NCBI RefSeq assembly: GCF_044465595.1
Contig: NZ_JBITLV010000006.1
Coordinates: forward strand, 124,001-188,000
DNA: 64,000 nucleotides
Direction: 5' to 3'
Source: Spongisporangium articulatum
Lineage (GTDB): Bacteria > Actinomycetota > Actinomycetes > Actinomycetales > Kineosporiaceae
Shown: piece by piece, positions 35,137 to 44,960 of the stretch
How positions within the stretch are numbered: the first letter of the stretch is position 1
How the letters are laid out: each line of letters starts with the position of its first letter
Made by a program: the position numbers and the translations under genes
Notes under the pieces: model-generated
What the model was told of the DNA's origin: nothing
What the model saw: only the letters and a program-made list of their open reading frames with translations
Database searches by the model: none

Positions 35137-35931
35137 GTGAGCGTAGAAGAGACCCTCCGGAGGGCGCGGACCGAGGGGCGCGCGGCGCTGGTCGGGTACC
35201 TGCCCGTCGGGTACCCCGACCACGCCGGATCGCTGGAGGCCCTGCGCGCGATGGTCGAGGGCGGCGTCGACATCGTGGAGATCGGCGTCCCGTACTCCGA
35301 TCCGCTGATGGACGGCCCGGTCATCCAGCACGCGGTCGAGGCGGCCCTGCGGGGCGGAGCCCGCCCCCGGCACGCGCTCGACGCCGCGACGGTGGTGGCC
35401 CAGGCCGGGGCCGCCGCCCTCGTGATGACCTACTGGAACCCCGTCGACCGGTACGGCGTCGAGCGGTGGGCGGCCGACCTGGCCGCCGCGGGCGGGTCGG
35501 GCCTGATCACCCCCGACCTGATCCCCGACGAGGCCGCCGAGTGGCTCGCGGCCAGCGACGAGCACGACCTGGACCGGGTGTTCCTGGTCGCTCCGAGCTC
35601 GACGCAGGAGCGCCTGGTCGCCACCACCCGGGCGTGCCGGGGTTTCGTCTACGCCGCCTCGACGATGGGCGTCACCGGGGTCCGGGCCAGCGTGGGCGGT
35701 GCCGCGGCCGAGCTGGTCGCGCGCACCCGGGCCGTCACCGACGTGCCGGTGTGCGTCGGTCTCGGGGTCTCGACGGCCGACCAGGCCGCCGAGGTGGCCG
35801 GCTTCGCCGACGGGGTGATCGTGGGCTCGGCGTTCGTGCGGGCCCTGGACTCGGGTGGGGTGGACGGCGTCCGCCGGCTCGCCGAGGATCTCGCCGCCGG
35901 CGTGCGGCGCGGGCAGGAGACCCGGGTATGA
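35137..35931 (+). CDS. trpA: Tryptophan synthase alpha chain
   Basis: This 264-residue TIM barrel splits indole glycerol phosphate and passes indole to TrpB. The catalytic residues sit in VEIGVPYSDPLMDGPVIQ (Glu and Asp); LVGYLPVGYPD and VYAASTMGVTG are also typical. It is separated from trpB by four importer genes. The stop overlaps the lgt start by four bases, the usual actinobacterial trpA-lgt order. Confidence 0.95.
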   Translation: MSVEETLRRARTEGRAALVGYLPVGYPDHAGSLEALRAMVEGGVDIVEIGVPYSDPLMDGPVIQHAVEAALRGGARPRHALDAATVVAQAGAAALVMTYWNPVDRYGVERWAADLAAAGGSGLITPDLIPDEAAEWLAASDEHDLDRVFLVAPSSTQERLVATTRACRGFVYAASTMGVTGVRASVGGAAAELVARTRAVTDVPVCVGLGVSTADQAAEVAGFADGVIVGSAFVRALDSGGVDGVRRLAEDLAAGVRRGQETRV

Positions 35932-36926
35932 CGACGGTGCTGGCGACGATTCCCAGCCCCTCCCAAGGGGTTTGGCACCTCGGGCCGTTCCCGGTCCGGG
36001 CTTACGCGTTCTGCATCCTGCTGGGGATCGCGGTCGCGGTGTGGCTGTCCCGCAAGCGCTGGGCGGCCCGCGGCGGCGACCCGACGCTGGTCCTCGACGT
36101 CGCGACCTACGCCGTCCCGCTGGGCGTGATCGGCGGCCGGATCTACCACGTGATCACCTCGCCCGAGGCGTACTTCGGCGCGGACGGCGACCCGGTCAAG
36201 GCGTTCTACATCTGGGAGGGCGGGCTCGGCATCTGGGGCGCCGTCGTCCTGGGCGGGGTCGGCGCGTGGATCGCGGTGCGCCGGGCCGGCATGAAGCTGC
36301 CGCCGTTCGCCGACGCCATCGCCCCGGGCATCGTCCTGGCCCAGGCCATCGGCCGGTTCGGCAACTGGTTCAACAACGAGCTGTACGGGAAGGCGACGGA
36401 CCTGCCCTGGGGGTTGCAGATCCATGTCTGGGACCAGGCCGCCGGCCGGGCCGTCGTCGACGGCAGCGGGAACCCCGTGGTGCTGGGCACGTTCCACCCG
36501 ACGTTCCTGTACGAGGCGCTGTGGGACGTCGGCGTGGCGGTCCTGCTGATCCTGATCGACCGGCGTTGGAAGCTGGGTCACGGCCGGGTCTTCGCGAGCT
36601 ACTGCCTGCTGTACGTGCTGGGGCGCGGCTGGATCGAGGCCCTGCGGATCGACCCGGCCGAACACTTCCTGGGTCTGCGCCTGAACGTCTGGACGTCGAT
36701 CGTGGTCGGCCTCGGGGCGGTCCTGTATCTGGTGATTTCCGCCCGGTTGCGCCCGGGACGGGAGACCGAGATCCGACGTACAGTGGAGGCTGACGGGGAG
36801 GCCGAAGGGGAACCTGATGCCACCGCCACCGGCGCGGACGTGCATACTCCCGCCAAGGAGCCTGCCGACCTGACGGAGGCGGTTCCGGCCGCCGACAAGG
36901 ACGTCGGCACGAACAGCGCCGAATAA
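35928..36926 (+). CDS. lgt: Prolipoprotein diacylglyceryl transferase
   Basis: This 332-residue membrane enzyme attaches diacylglycerol to the lipobox Cys of lipoproteins, including the three binding lipoproteins encoded in this window. Seven hydrophobic helices, the signature GRFGNWFNNELYG and VIGGRIYHVI (conserved Arg and His) are present. The last 60 residues form an acidic cytoplasmic tail as in other actinobacterial Lgt proteins. Confidence 0.95.
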   Translation: MTTVLATIPSPSQGVWHLGPFPVRAYAFCILLGIAVAVWLSRKRWAARGGDPTLVLDVATYAVPLGVIGGRIYHVITSPEAYFGADGDPVKAFYIWEGGLGIWGAVVLGGVGAWIAVRRAGMKLPPFADAIAPGIVLAQAIGRFGNWFNNELYGKATDLPWGLQIHVWDQAAGRAVVDGSGNPVVLGTFHPTFLYEALWDVGVAVLLILIDRRWKLGHGRVFASYCLLYVLGRGWIEALRIDPAEHFLGLRLNVWTSIVVGLGAVLYLVISARLRPGRETEIRRTVEADGEAEGEPDATATGADVHTPAKEPADLTEAVPAADKDVGTNSAE

Positions 36927-37138
36927 CCGGTTGAAATCCACGTTTCGCCGAGGTTTCCTCCTGTCGTACCCACCAGTTACAGTGACGTTCTCCACCACGA
37001 GGGCCAGCGGCGTCCCACGTCGGACGCAGCACCGTTCCGTTCCGTAACCGCCGGTTCGCCTCGATGTGGCGCACGGTCGGGCGCGGCCAGTTTTCTTTGA
37101 GCCGGCTCCCTGAGCCCAGCGACCACGAGGTGTGCCCC
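36927..37138 (+). other. Leader region of gltB
   Basis: There are 212 bases without a gene. TACAGT at 36978-36983 could be a -10 box. No glutamine or glycine riboswitch motif is recognised. An in-frame ATG at 37064 could lengthen GltB by 25 residues. Confidence 0.35.
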
Positions 37139-40100
37139 ATGGTCTCGTCGCAGTACCCGCCGCCGCTGAACCGGCGGTTCTCCGCCCTGCCCGAGGCGCA
37201 GGGGCTGTACGACCCGGCGCACGAGCACGACGCCTGCGGCGTCGCGTTCGTGGCCACCATGCGTGGTGAGCCCGGGCACGACATCGTCGACATGGCGCTG
37301 ACCGCCCTGCGCAACCTCGACCACCGCGGCGCCGTCGGCGCCGAGGTCGACACCGGCGACGGCGCGGGCATCATCACCCAGGTCCCCGACGCCTTCCTGC
37401 GCGCCGTGATGGCCGAGGAGCACGACGTCCACCTGCCCCCGGCCGGCAGCTACGCCGTCGGCACCGCCTTCCTCCCGCAGGACGACGCTGAACGCGCCGT
37501 CGCCGAGCGGCGGATCGCCGAGATCGCCGACGAGGAGGGCCTGTCCGTCCTCGCCTGGCGCGACGTCCCGGTCACGAACGGCCTGGTCGGCAAGTCGGCC
37601 AGCGACTGCCAGCCGGTCTTCCGGCAGCTGTTCGTCGCCTCCCGCCCGGGCCGGGTCGTCGGCATGGCGCTGGAGCGGCGGGCCTTCTGCCTGCGCAAGC
37701 GGGCCGAGCGCGAGGTCAACGTCTACTTCCCGTCGCTGTCCTGTCGCACCCTCGTCTACAAGGGCATGCTCACCACGGGGCAGCTCGAGCCGTTCTTCCC
37801 CGACCTGTCCGACCGCCGGTTCGCCACCGAGCTGGCCATCGTGCACTCCCGGTTCTCCACCAACACGTTCCCGTCGTGGCCGTTGTCGCACCCGTTCCGG
37901 ATGATGGCCCACAACGGGGAGATCAACACGGTCAAGGGCAACCGGAACTGGATGCGGGCCCGGGAGAGCATGCTCGCGACCGAGCTGATCCCCGGCGACC
38001 TCAGCCGGCTCTACCCGATCTGCACGCCCGACGCGAGCGACACGGCGACCTTCGACGAGGTGCTGGAGCTGCTGCACCTCGGCGGGCGTTCGCTGCCCCA
38101 CGCCGTCCTGATGATGATCCCGGAGGCCTGGGAGAACCACGACGAGATGGACCCGGCCCGGCGGGCCTTCTACGAGTTCCACTCGATGTTCATGGAGCCC
38201 TGGGACGGCCCGGCCGCCGTCTGCTTCACCGACGGGACGCTGATCGGCGCGGTCCTCGACCGCAACGGCCTGCGCCCCGGCCGGTACTGGGTCACGGACG
38301 ACGGGCTCGTCGTCCTGGCCTCGGAGGCCGGAGTCCTCGACCTCGACCCGGCCACCGTCGTCAAGAAGGGCCGGCTGCAGCCCGGCCGGATGTTCCTGGT
38401 CGACACCGACCACGGCCGCATCGTCGACGACGAGGAGATCAAGACCGCCCTCGCGGGCGAGTACCCCTACGACGAGTGGCTGCACGCGGGCCGTATCCAC
38501 CTCGAGGACCTGCCCGAGCGCGAGCACATCGTGCACACGCACAAGTCGGTCACCCGGCGGCAGCAGACCTTCGGCTACACCGAGGAGGAGCTCAAGCTCC
38601 TCGTGGCGCCGATGGCCCGCACCGGGGCCGAGCCGCTGGGGTCGATGGGCACCGACACCCCGGTGGCGGTCCTGTCGAAGCGGCCGCGCCTGCTGTTCGA
38701 CTACTTCACCCAGCTGTTCGCGCAGGTGACCAACCCGCCACTGGACGCCATCCGCGAGGAACTGGTCACCGCGATGGCCACCTCGATCGGCCCGGAGCGC
38801 AACGTGCTGTCGGCGTCGCCGGCGCACTGCCGCAAGCTGGTGCTGCCGTGGCCGGTGCTCGACAACGACGAGCTGGCCAAGATCGTGCACGTCAACGCCG
38901 ACGGCGACCTGCCCGGGTACACCACGGGCACGATCAAGGGCCTGTACCGCGTGGACGGCGGGGGCGAGGCGCTCGTCGAGCGGCTCACCGAGATCTGCGC
39001 CGAGGTCTCGCAGATGATCGCCGAGGGGGCGCGGTTCGTCGTCCTGTCCGACCGCGACTCGGACGCCGCGCTGGCCCCGATCCCCTCGCTGCTGCTGACC
39101 AGCACCGTGCACCACCACCTGATCCGGGAGAAGACCCGCAGCCAGGTCGGCCTGATCGTCGAGGCCGGGGACGTGCGCGAGGTGCACCACACGGCGTTGC
39201 TGATCGGCTACGGCGCCGCCGCGGTGAACCCGTACCTGGCGATGGAGTCCGCGGAGGACCTGGTCCGGCGCGGGGTCATCGAGGGCGTCACGCCCGAGAA
39301 GGCGGTCGCCAACGTCATCAAGGCGCTCGGCAAGGGTGTGCTGAAGGTGATGTCCAAGATGGGCATCTCGACCGTCGCCTCCTACCGGGGGGCCCAGGTG
39401 TTCGAGGCGATCGGGCTCGGTCCGGAGCTGGTCGACACCTACTTCACCGGGACGACCTCCCAGCTGGGTGGCGTCGGGATCGACGTGATCGCCGCCGAGA
39501 CCGCGATGCGGCACGCGCTGGCCTACCCGGCCGACGGCCTGCAGCCCGCGCACCGGCGGCTGCCGACCGGCGGCGAGTACCAGTGGCGGCGCGAGGGCGA
39601 GGAGCACCTCTTCGACCCGGAGACCGTCTTCCGGCTGCAGCACTCCACCCGCAACCGGCGCTACGACATCTTCAAGCAGTACACGAACCGCGTGGACCAG
39701 CAGTCCGAGCGGCTGATGACGCTGCGCGGCCTGTTCCGCTTCCGCACCGGTGAGCTGGCGCAGCGACCCCCGGTGCCGCTCGAGGAGGTCGAGCCGGTCT
39801 CGGAGATCGTGAAGCGGTTCTCGACCGGTGCGATGTCCTACGGGTCGATCTCGCTCGAGGCGCACCAGACGCTGGCCATCGCCATGAACCGGATCGGCGG
39901 CAAGTCGAACACCGGCGAGGGCGGGGAGGACGTCGAGCGCTTGCTCGACCCGGAACGCCGGTCGTCGATCAAGCAGGTCGCCTCGGGCCGGTTCGGCGTG
40001 ACGTCGATGTACCTGACGCACTCCGACGACATCCAGATCAAGATGGCGCAGGGGGCCAAGCCGGGGGAGGGCGGCCAGCTGCCCGGCCCGAAGGTCTACC

Positions 40101-41728
40101 CGTGGGTCGCGCGGACCCGGCACTCGACGCCCGGCGTCGGCCTGATCTCGCCGCCGCCGCACCACGACATCTACTCCATCGAGGACCTGGCCCAGCTCAT
40201 CCACGACCTGAAGAACTCCAACCCGTCGGCCCGCGTGCACGTGAAGCTCGTCGCCGAGGTCGGGGTGGGCACGGTCGCGGCCGGGGTGAGCAAGGCGCAC
40301 GCGGACGTCGTCCTGATCTCCGGTCACGACGGCGGCACCGGCGCCAGCCCGCTCACCTCGCTCAAGCACGCGGGCGCGCCCTGGGAGCTCGGCCTCGCCG
40401 AGACCCAGCAGACGCTGCTGCTGAACGGGCTGCGCGACCGCATCGTCGTGCAGGCCGACGGGCAGATGAAGACCGGGCGGGACGTCGTCATCGCGGCCCT
40501 GCTGGGCGCCGAGGAGTTCGGTTTCGCGACCGCTCCGCTGGTGGTCAGCGGCTGCATCATGATGCGCGTCTGCCACCTCGACACGTGTCCGGTCGGCGTC
40601 GCCACCCAGAACCCCGAGCTGCGCTCGCGCTACAGCGGCAAGCCCGAGTTCGTGGAGACCTTCTTCGAGTACATCGCCGAGGAGGTCCGCGAGATCCTGG
40701 CCTCGCTCGGGTTCCGTACCCTCGAGGAGGCCATCGGCGAGGTCGGCTCGCTCGACACGACCCAGGCCGTCGAGCACTGGAAGGCGGCCGGCCTGGACAT
40801 CGCGCCGATCCTGGCCGAGCCCAGCGCGCCGTACAGCCCGGCCCGCCGGCAGGTCACCGTGCAGGACCACGGCCTGGAGAAGGCCCTGGACCACACGCTG
40901 ATCGAGATCGCGGCGGACGCCCTCGAGCGGGGCGAGCCGGTGCGCGGCGAGGTCGCGGTGCGCAACGTCAACCGGACCGTCGGCACCATGCTCGGTCACG
41001 AGCTGACCAAGCGGTGGGGCGAGAACGGCCTGCCCGAGGGCACGATCGACCTGACGCTGAACGGGTCGGCGGGCCAGTCCTTCGGGGCGTTCCTGCCGCG
41101 CGGCATCACGCTGCGGCTGCTGGGTGACGCCAACGACTACGTCGGGAAGGGCCTGTCGGGCGGGCGGGTCGTCGTGCGGCCGCAGCGGGTCGCGGGGTTC
41201 GCGGCCGAGCAGAACATCATCGCCGGCAACGTCATCGCCTACGGCGCGACGTCCGGGGAGATCTTCCTGCGCGGCCAGGTCGGCGAGCGGTTCTGCGTGC
41301 GGAACTCGGGCGCGACCGCGGTCGTCGAGGGCGTGGGCGACCACGGCTGCGAGTACATGACCGGCGGCACCGTCGTGATCCTCGGCCGGACCGGGCGCAA
41401 CTTCGCGGCCGGGATGTCGGGCGGAACGGCGTACGTGCTCGACCTGCGCAAGGGGCGGGTCAACGCCGAACTGGCGGGTGACCTGCTGCCGTTGGACGAC
41501 ACGGACGCGGAGGTGCTGCGCGGGCTGCTGCAGAAGCACCGCGACGAGACGGAGTCGGCCGTGGCCGGGAAGCTGCTGGCCGACTGGCCCGCGGCCGCCG
41601 CCCGGTTCACGAAGGTGCTGCCCGGTGCGTACGCCCGCGTGGTCGCGGTGCGGGCGCAGGCCGAGGCGGAAGGGCTCGACCTGGACGGCGACGAGGTGTG
41701 GTCGCGAATCATGGAGGCTTCGAAGTAA
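37139..41728 (+). CDS. gltB: Glutamate synthase (NADPH), large subunit
   Basis: This 1529-residue protein makes glutamate from glutamine and 2-oxoglutarate. Cys33 in HEHDACGVAFVA is the glutaminase nucleophile, so a 32-residue propeptide is expected to be removed. The class II amidotransferase domain is followed by the central domain, the FMN barrel (KPGEGGQLPGPKV, GHDGGTGASPL) with the 3Fe-4S cysteines in CIMMRVCHLDTCPVG, and the C-terminal beta-helix. ATG at 37139 is used because it is closest to the nucleophile; 37064 is the alternative. gltD follows with a one-base overlap. Confidence 0.96.
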   Translation: MVSSQYPPPLNRRFSALPEAQGLYDPAHEHDACGVAFVATMRGEPGHDIVDMALTALRNLDHRGAVGAEVDTGDGAGIITQVPDAFLRAVMAEEHDVHLPPAGSYAVGTAFLPQDDAERAVAERRIAEIADEEGLSVLAWRDVPVTNGLVGKSASDCQPVFRQLFVASRPGRVVGMALERRAFCLRKRAEREVNVYFPSLSCRTLVYKGMLTTGQLEPFFPDLSDRRFATELAIVHSRFSTNTFPSWPLSHPFRMMAHNGEINTVKGNRNWMRARESMLATELIPGDLSRLYPICTPDASDTATFDEVLELLHLGGRSLPHAVLMMIPEAWENHDEMDPARRAFYEFHSMFMEPWDGPAAVCFTDGTLIGAVLDRNGLRPGRYWVTDDGLVVLASEAGVLDLDPATVVKKGRLQPGRMFLVDTDHGRIVDDEEIKTALAGEYPYDEWLHAGRIHLEDLPEREHIVHTHKSVTRRQQTFGYTEEELKLLVAPMARTGAEPLGSMGTDTPVAVLSKRPRLLFDYFTQLFAQVTNPPLDAIREELVTAMATSIGPERNVLSASPAHCRKLVLPWPVLDNDELAKIVHVNADGDLPGYTTGTIKGLYRVDGGGEALVERLTEICAEVSQMIAEGARFVVLSDRDSDAALAPIPSLLLTSTVHHHLIREKTRSQVGLIVEAGDVREVHHTALLIGYGAAAVNPYLAMESAEDLVRRGVIEGVTPEKAVANVIKALGKGVLKVMSKMGISTVASYRGAQVFEAIGLGPELVDTYFTGTTSQLGGVGIDVIAAETAMRHALAYPADGLQPAHRRLPTGGEYQWRREGEEHLFDPETVFRLQHSTRNRRYDIFKQYTNRVDQQSERLMTLRGLFRFRTGELAQRPPVPLEEVEPVSEIVKRFSTGAMSYGSISLEAHQTLAIAMNRIGGKSNTGEGGEDVERLLDPERRSSIKQVASGRFGVTSMYLTHSDDIQIKMAQGAKPGEGGQLPGPKVYPWVARTRHSTPGVGLISPPPHHDIYSIEDLAQLIHDLKNSNPSARVHVKLVAEVGVGTVAAGVSKAHADVVLISGHDGGTGASPLTSLKHAGAPWELGLAETQQTLLLNGLRDRIVVQADGQMKTGRDVVIAALLGAEEFGFATAPLVVSGCIMMRVCHLDTCPVGVATQNPELRSRYSGKPEFVETFFEYIAEEVREILASLGFRTLEEAIGEVGSLDTTQAVEHWKAAGLDIAPILAEPSAPYSPARRQVTVQDHGLEKALDHTLIEIAADALERGEPVRGEVAVRNVNRTVGTMLGHELTKRWGENGLPEGTIDLTLNGSAGQSFGAFLPRGITLRLLGDANDYVGKGLSGGRVVVRPQRVAGFAAEQNIIAGNVIAYGATSGEIFLRGQVGERFCVRNSGATAVVEGVGDHGCEYMTGGTVVILGRTGRNFAAGMSGGTAYVLDLRKGRVNAELAGDLLPLDDTDAEVLRGLLQKHRDETESAVAGKLLADWPAAAARFTKVLPGAYARVVAVRAQAEAEGLDLDGDEVWSRIMEASK

Positions 41729-43185
41729 TGGCAGACCCCAGAGGCTTTCTGAAGACGCGTGAGCGCGAGCTCCCCCCGCGCCGTCCGGTGCCGATCCGGC
41801 TGATGGACTGGCGCGAGGTCTACGACCCGACCAGCGGTGAGACCCTGCAGCGCCAGGCCGGGCGGTGCATGGACTGCGGTATCCCGTTCTGTCACAACGG
41901 TTGCCCGCTCGGGAACCTGATCCCGGAGTGGAACGACCTGACCTGGCGCGGCGACTGGCGCGAGGCGATCGAGCGGCTGCACGCCACCAACAACTTCCCG
42001 GAGTTCACCGGGAAGCTGTGCCCGGCGCCGTGCGAGACGGCCTGCGTGCTGGGCATCAACCAGCCCGCCGTGACGATCAAGCAGGTCGAGGCCACGATCA
42101 TCGAGCAGGCCTTCGAGAACGGCTGGGTCACGCCCCTGCCGCCCGAGCGCCTGACCGGCAAGACGGTCGCCGTGATCGGTTCGGGCCCGGCGGGACTCGC
42201 GACCGCGCAGCAGCTGACCCGGGCCGGCCACACGGTCGCGGTGTACGAGCGGGCCGACAAGATCGGCGGCCTGCTGCGCTACGGCATCCCCGAGTTCAAG
42301 ATGGAGAAGAAGCACCTCGACCGGCGCCTGGCCCAGATGGAGGCCGAGGGCACCCGGATGCGTCCGGGGGTCGACGTCGGGGTCGACGTGACGGGCCAGC
42401 AGCTGCGCGACCGGTACGACGCCATCGTGCTGGCCGTGGGCGCCACCGCCCCGCGCGATCTGCCGATGCCCGGCCGCGAGCTGGGCGGCATCCTCCAGGC
42501 GATGGAGTTCCTGCCGCCGGCCAACCGGGTCGCCGTGGGGGAGACCGTCGAGGGCCAGGTCGTGGCCACCGACAAGGACGTCGTCATCATCGGCGGCGGC
42601 GACACCGGCGCCGACTGCCTGGGCACGTCGCTGCGGCACGGCGCCCGGTCCGTCACGCAGCTGGAGATCATGCCGCGCCCCACCGAGGAGCGGCCTTCGG
42701 GTCAGCCCTGGCCGACCTACCCGATGTTGTACCGGGTCTCGTCCGCGCACGAGGAGGGCGGCGAGCGGGTCTACGCGGTCAGCACGCAGGAGTTCCTCGG
42801 CGACGAGGACGGCAACGTCCGGGCCCTGCGGCTGGTCGAGGTCGAGTTCGCCGACGGCCGGTTCACGCCGGTCGAGGGCAGCGAGCGGGAGATCCCGGCC
42901 CAGCTGGTGCTGCTGGCCATGGGCTTCACCGGCCCGGAACAGGGTTCGCTCGTCGAGCAGCTCGGCGTCGAGCTGGACGGGCGCGGCAACGTGGTCCGCG
43001 ACGACAGCTACATGTCGACGGTGCCGGGCGTGTTCGTGGCCGGGGACGCAGGGCGTGGCCAGTCGCTGATCGTCTGGGCGATCGCCGAGGGCCGGTCCGC
43101 GGCCGCCGGGGTCGACGCCTGGTTGTCGGGTTCGACGACCCTCCCGCGGCCCATCCCGCCGACCGCGAGGCCCGTCGTCGTCTAG
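41728..43185 (+). CDS. gltD: Glutamate synthase (NADPH), small subunit
   Basis: This 485-residue flavoprotein passes electrons from NADPH to GltB. N-terminal cysteines in CMDCGIPFCHNGCPLGN and CPAPCETAC bind two 4Fe-4S clusters. Two dinucleotide folds follow: FAD at VIGSGPAGLATAQQL and NADPH at VIIGGGDTGADC. VFVAGDAGRGQSLIVWAI is the C-terminal FAD site. The ATG overlaps the gltB TAA by one base. Confidence 0.96.
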   Translation: MADPRGFLKTRERELPPRRPVPIRLMDWREVYDPTSGETLQRQAGRCMDCGIPFCHNGCPLGNLIPEWNDLTWRGDWREAIERLHATNNFPEFTGKLCPAPCETACVLGINQPAVTIKQVEATIIEQAFENGWVTPLPPERLTGKTVAVIGSGPAGLATAQQLTRAGHTVAVYERADKIGGLLRYGIPEFKMEKKHLDRRLAQMEAEGTRMRPGVDVGVDVTGQQLRDRYDAIVLAVGATAPRDLPMPGRELGGILQAMEFLPPANRVAVGETVEGQVVATDKDVVIIGGGDTGADCLGTSLRHGARSVTQLEIMPRPTEERPSGQPWPTYPMLYRVSSAHEEGGERVYAVSTQEFLGDEDGNVRALRLVEVEFADGRFTPVEGSEREIPAQLVLLAMGFTGPEQGSLVEQLGVELDGRGNVVRDDSYMSTVPGVFVAGDAGRGQSLIVWAIAEGRSAAAGVDAWLSGSTTLPRPIPPTARPVVV

Positions 43186-43187
43186 CC

Positions 43188-43277
43188 GGTCGTGATCATG
43201 CAGAAACGTCCGCGCCGATCCGGCATGGCCCTTCGGGTCGCGTCGCAGGGCGTGGACGTTTCTGCATGATCACGACC
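43188..43277. repeat. Long inverted repeat, GGTCGTGATCA family, copy 1
   Basis: The arms 43188-43216 and 43249-43277 are 29 bases each and pair at 28 of 29 positions around a 32-base loop. The outer 11 bases GGTCGTGATCA / TGATCACGACC are the same as in copy 2 at 51220. The element begins three bases after gltD and ends 53 bases before pyk. It could act as a terminator (there is no U-run) or be a REP/MITE-like element. Confidence 0.9.
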
Positions 43278-43316
43278 CGTAAGTGGTCCGGACAGGTTGG
43301 TGTCATCGCGCAGGGT

Positions 43317-43322
43317 TAAAGT
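43317..43322 (+). promoter_or_regulatory. -10 box of pyk
   Basis: TAAAGT ends seven bases before the pyk ATG, with no ribosome site; a leaderless mRNA is likely. Confidence 0.5.
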
Positions 43323-43329
43323 CGACTAC

Positions 43330-44775
43330 ATGCGTCGAGCCAAGATCGTCTGCACGATGGGGCCTTCCACGCAGGGCCGGCTGGTCGAGTTCGTCTCCGC
43401 GGGTATGGACGTCGCCCGGATGAACCTCAGCCACGGGTCCTACGCGGACCACGAGAAGATGTACGCCGAGATCCGCGAGGCCTCGGACTCGACGGGGCGC
43501 GCGGTCGGCGTGCTCGTCGACCTGCAGGGGCCGAAGATCCGGCTCGGCCGGTTCGCCGAGGGCCCGGTCGACCTGGCCACCGGGGCGACCTTCACGATCA
43601 CCACGGACGACGTCCCGGGTGACGTGAACCGTTGCTCCACCACCTATTCGGGGCTCGCCCGGGACGCGTCGGTGGGCGACGTGATCCTGGTCGACGACGG
43701 CAAGGTCGGTCTGGTCGTCACCGAGGTCCGCGGGAACGACGTGGTCACCGAGGTGACCGTGGGTGGCACCGTCTCGAACAACAAGGGCCTGAACCTGCCG
43801 GGCGTCATGTTCAGCGTGCCCGCGCTGTCGGAGAAGGACGAGGCCGACCTGCGCTGGGCCCTGAAGCTGGGCGCCGACATGATCGCGCTGTCGTTCGTCC
43901 GGCAGGCCTCCGACATCGAGGACGTCCGGCGGATCATGGCCGAGGTCGGCCGCAAGCTCCCGATCATCGCCAAGATCGAGAAGCCGCAGGCCATCGACAA
44001 TCTCGAGGAGATCACCCGGGCCGCCGACGCGATCATGGTGGCCCGCGGTGACCTGGGCGTGGAGCTGCCGCTGGAGGACGTCCCGATCGTCCAGAAGCAG
44101 GCGGTCTCGCTGGCCCGGCGCCTGGCCAAGCCGGTCATCGTGGCCACCCAGGTGCTGGAATCGATGATCTCGCTGCCCCGCCCGACCCGGGCCGAGGCGT
44201 CGGACTGCGCGAACGCCGTCCTGGACGGCGCCGACGCGATCATGCTGTCCGGGGAGACGAGCGTGGGCTCCTACGCCCTCGAGGCCGTCCAGACCATGGC
44301 CCGGATCATCACCAGCACCGAGGACCACGGCCTGGAGCGGATCCCGCCGCTGGGCACGGCCCCCTCCACGACCGGCGGCGCCATCACCCTGGCCGCGGCC
44401 ACCACGGGGTCGCTGCTCAAGGTGAAGTACCTGGTCACCTTCACCCAGTCCGGCGACTCGGCCCGCCGGCTGTCGCGGCTGCGCTCGGAGATCCCGCTGC
44501 TGGCCTTCACCCCCGACCCGGCCGTGCGCTCGCAGCTGGCCCTCGTCTGGGGGGTGGAGACGTTCACGACCGAGATGGTCGAGCACACCGACGAGATGGT
44601 GATGCAGGTCGACCGGACGCTGCTCGACGTGGGCCGCTGCCAGGAGGGCGACCTCGTGGTCATCGCGGCCGGGTCACCGCCCGGGTTGCCGGGGTCGCTC
44701 AACGCGATGCGCGTGCACCGGATGGGTGACGCCGTCTCGGGCCGGGCGCCGGCCTACCGCCGGCAGAACTCCTGA
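43330..44775 (+). CDS. pyk: Pyruvate kinase
   Basis: This 481-residue enzyme makes pyruvate and ATP from phosphoenolpyruvate. The catalytic barrel holds LQGPKIRLG, IIAKIEKPQAIDNLEE (catalytic Lys), VARGDLGVELPLE (Mg site) and DAIMLSGETSVG. A B-domain and a C-terminal allosteric domain are present. The ATG at 43330 gives MRRAKIVCTMGPST, the standard start; an in-frame GTG at 43297 reaches into no conserved sequence. Confidence 0.96.
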   Translation: MRRAKIVCTMGPSTQGRLVEFVSAGMDVARMNLSHGSYADHEKMYAEIREASDSTGRAVGVLVDLQGPKIRLGRFAEGPVDLATGATFTITTDDVPGDVNRCSTTYSGLARDASVGDVILVDDGKVGLVVTEVRGNDVVTEVTVGGTVSNNKGLNLPGVMFSVPALSEKDEADLRWALKLGADMIALSFVRQASDIEDVRRIMAEVGRKLPIIAKIEKPQAIDNLEEITRAADAIMVARGDLGVELPLEDVPIVQKQAVSLARRLAKPVIVATQVLESMISLPRPTRAEASDCANAVLDGADAIMLSGETSVGSYALEAVQTMARIITSTEDHGLERIPPLGTAPSTTGGAITLAAATTGSLLKVKYLVTFTQSGDSARRLSRLRSEIPLLAFTPDPAVRSQLALVWGVETFTTEMVEHTDEMVMQVDRTLLDVGRCQEGDLVVIAAGSPPGLPGSLNAMRVHRMGDAVSGRAPAYRRQNS

Positions 44776-44792
44776 CCTCCTGCGAGGAATGG

Positions 44793-44876
44793 TGCCGGGT
44801 GGGGGACTTGAACCCCCATGCCCTTTCGAGCGGCGCATTTTGAGTGCGCTGTGTCTGCCGATTCCACCAACCCGGC
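44793..44876 (-). tRNA. tRNA-Leu (anticodon CAA)
   Basis: Read on the minus strand, the 84-base sequence folds as a class II tRNA: acceptor GCCGGGT/ACCCGGC, anticodon stem GCGCA/TGCGC with loop CTCAAAA (anticodon CAA, codon UUG), a long variable arm and T arm GGGGG-TTCAAGT-CCCCC. The discriminator is A; CCA is not encoded. It lies between pyk and pdtaR on the opposite strand. Confidence 0.95.
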
Positions 44877-44947
44877 GTGGATGCCGCGACCGGATGTGAG
44901 CCTAACGGCAATTGGCCCCGGTCCGCGCACCGCGGGACCTCGCCGAC

Positions 44948-44953
44948 TACTCT
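44948..44953 (+). promoter_or_regulatory. -10 box of the ANTAR regulator gene
   Basis: TACTCT ends seven bases before the ATG at 44961; no Shine-Dalgarno site is seen. Confidence 0.45.
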
Positions 44954-44960
44954 GAGTGTC

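Noticed and set aside
36977..41539. A 1520-codon open frame antisense to gltB
   Set aside because: It mirrors gltB almost base for base, has the Arg/Gly/Asp/Val-rich make-up of an antisense GC-rich frame, and gltB itself has full family motifs.
43188..43277. The inverted repeat as the end of an insertion sequence
   Set aside because: No transposase and no flanking duplication are seen, and the element is only 90 bases long, so only a MITE-type origin remains possible.
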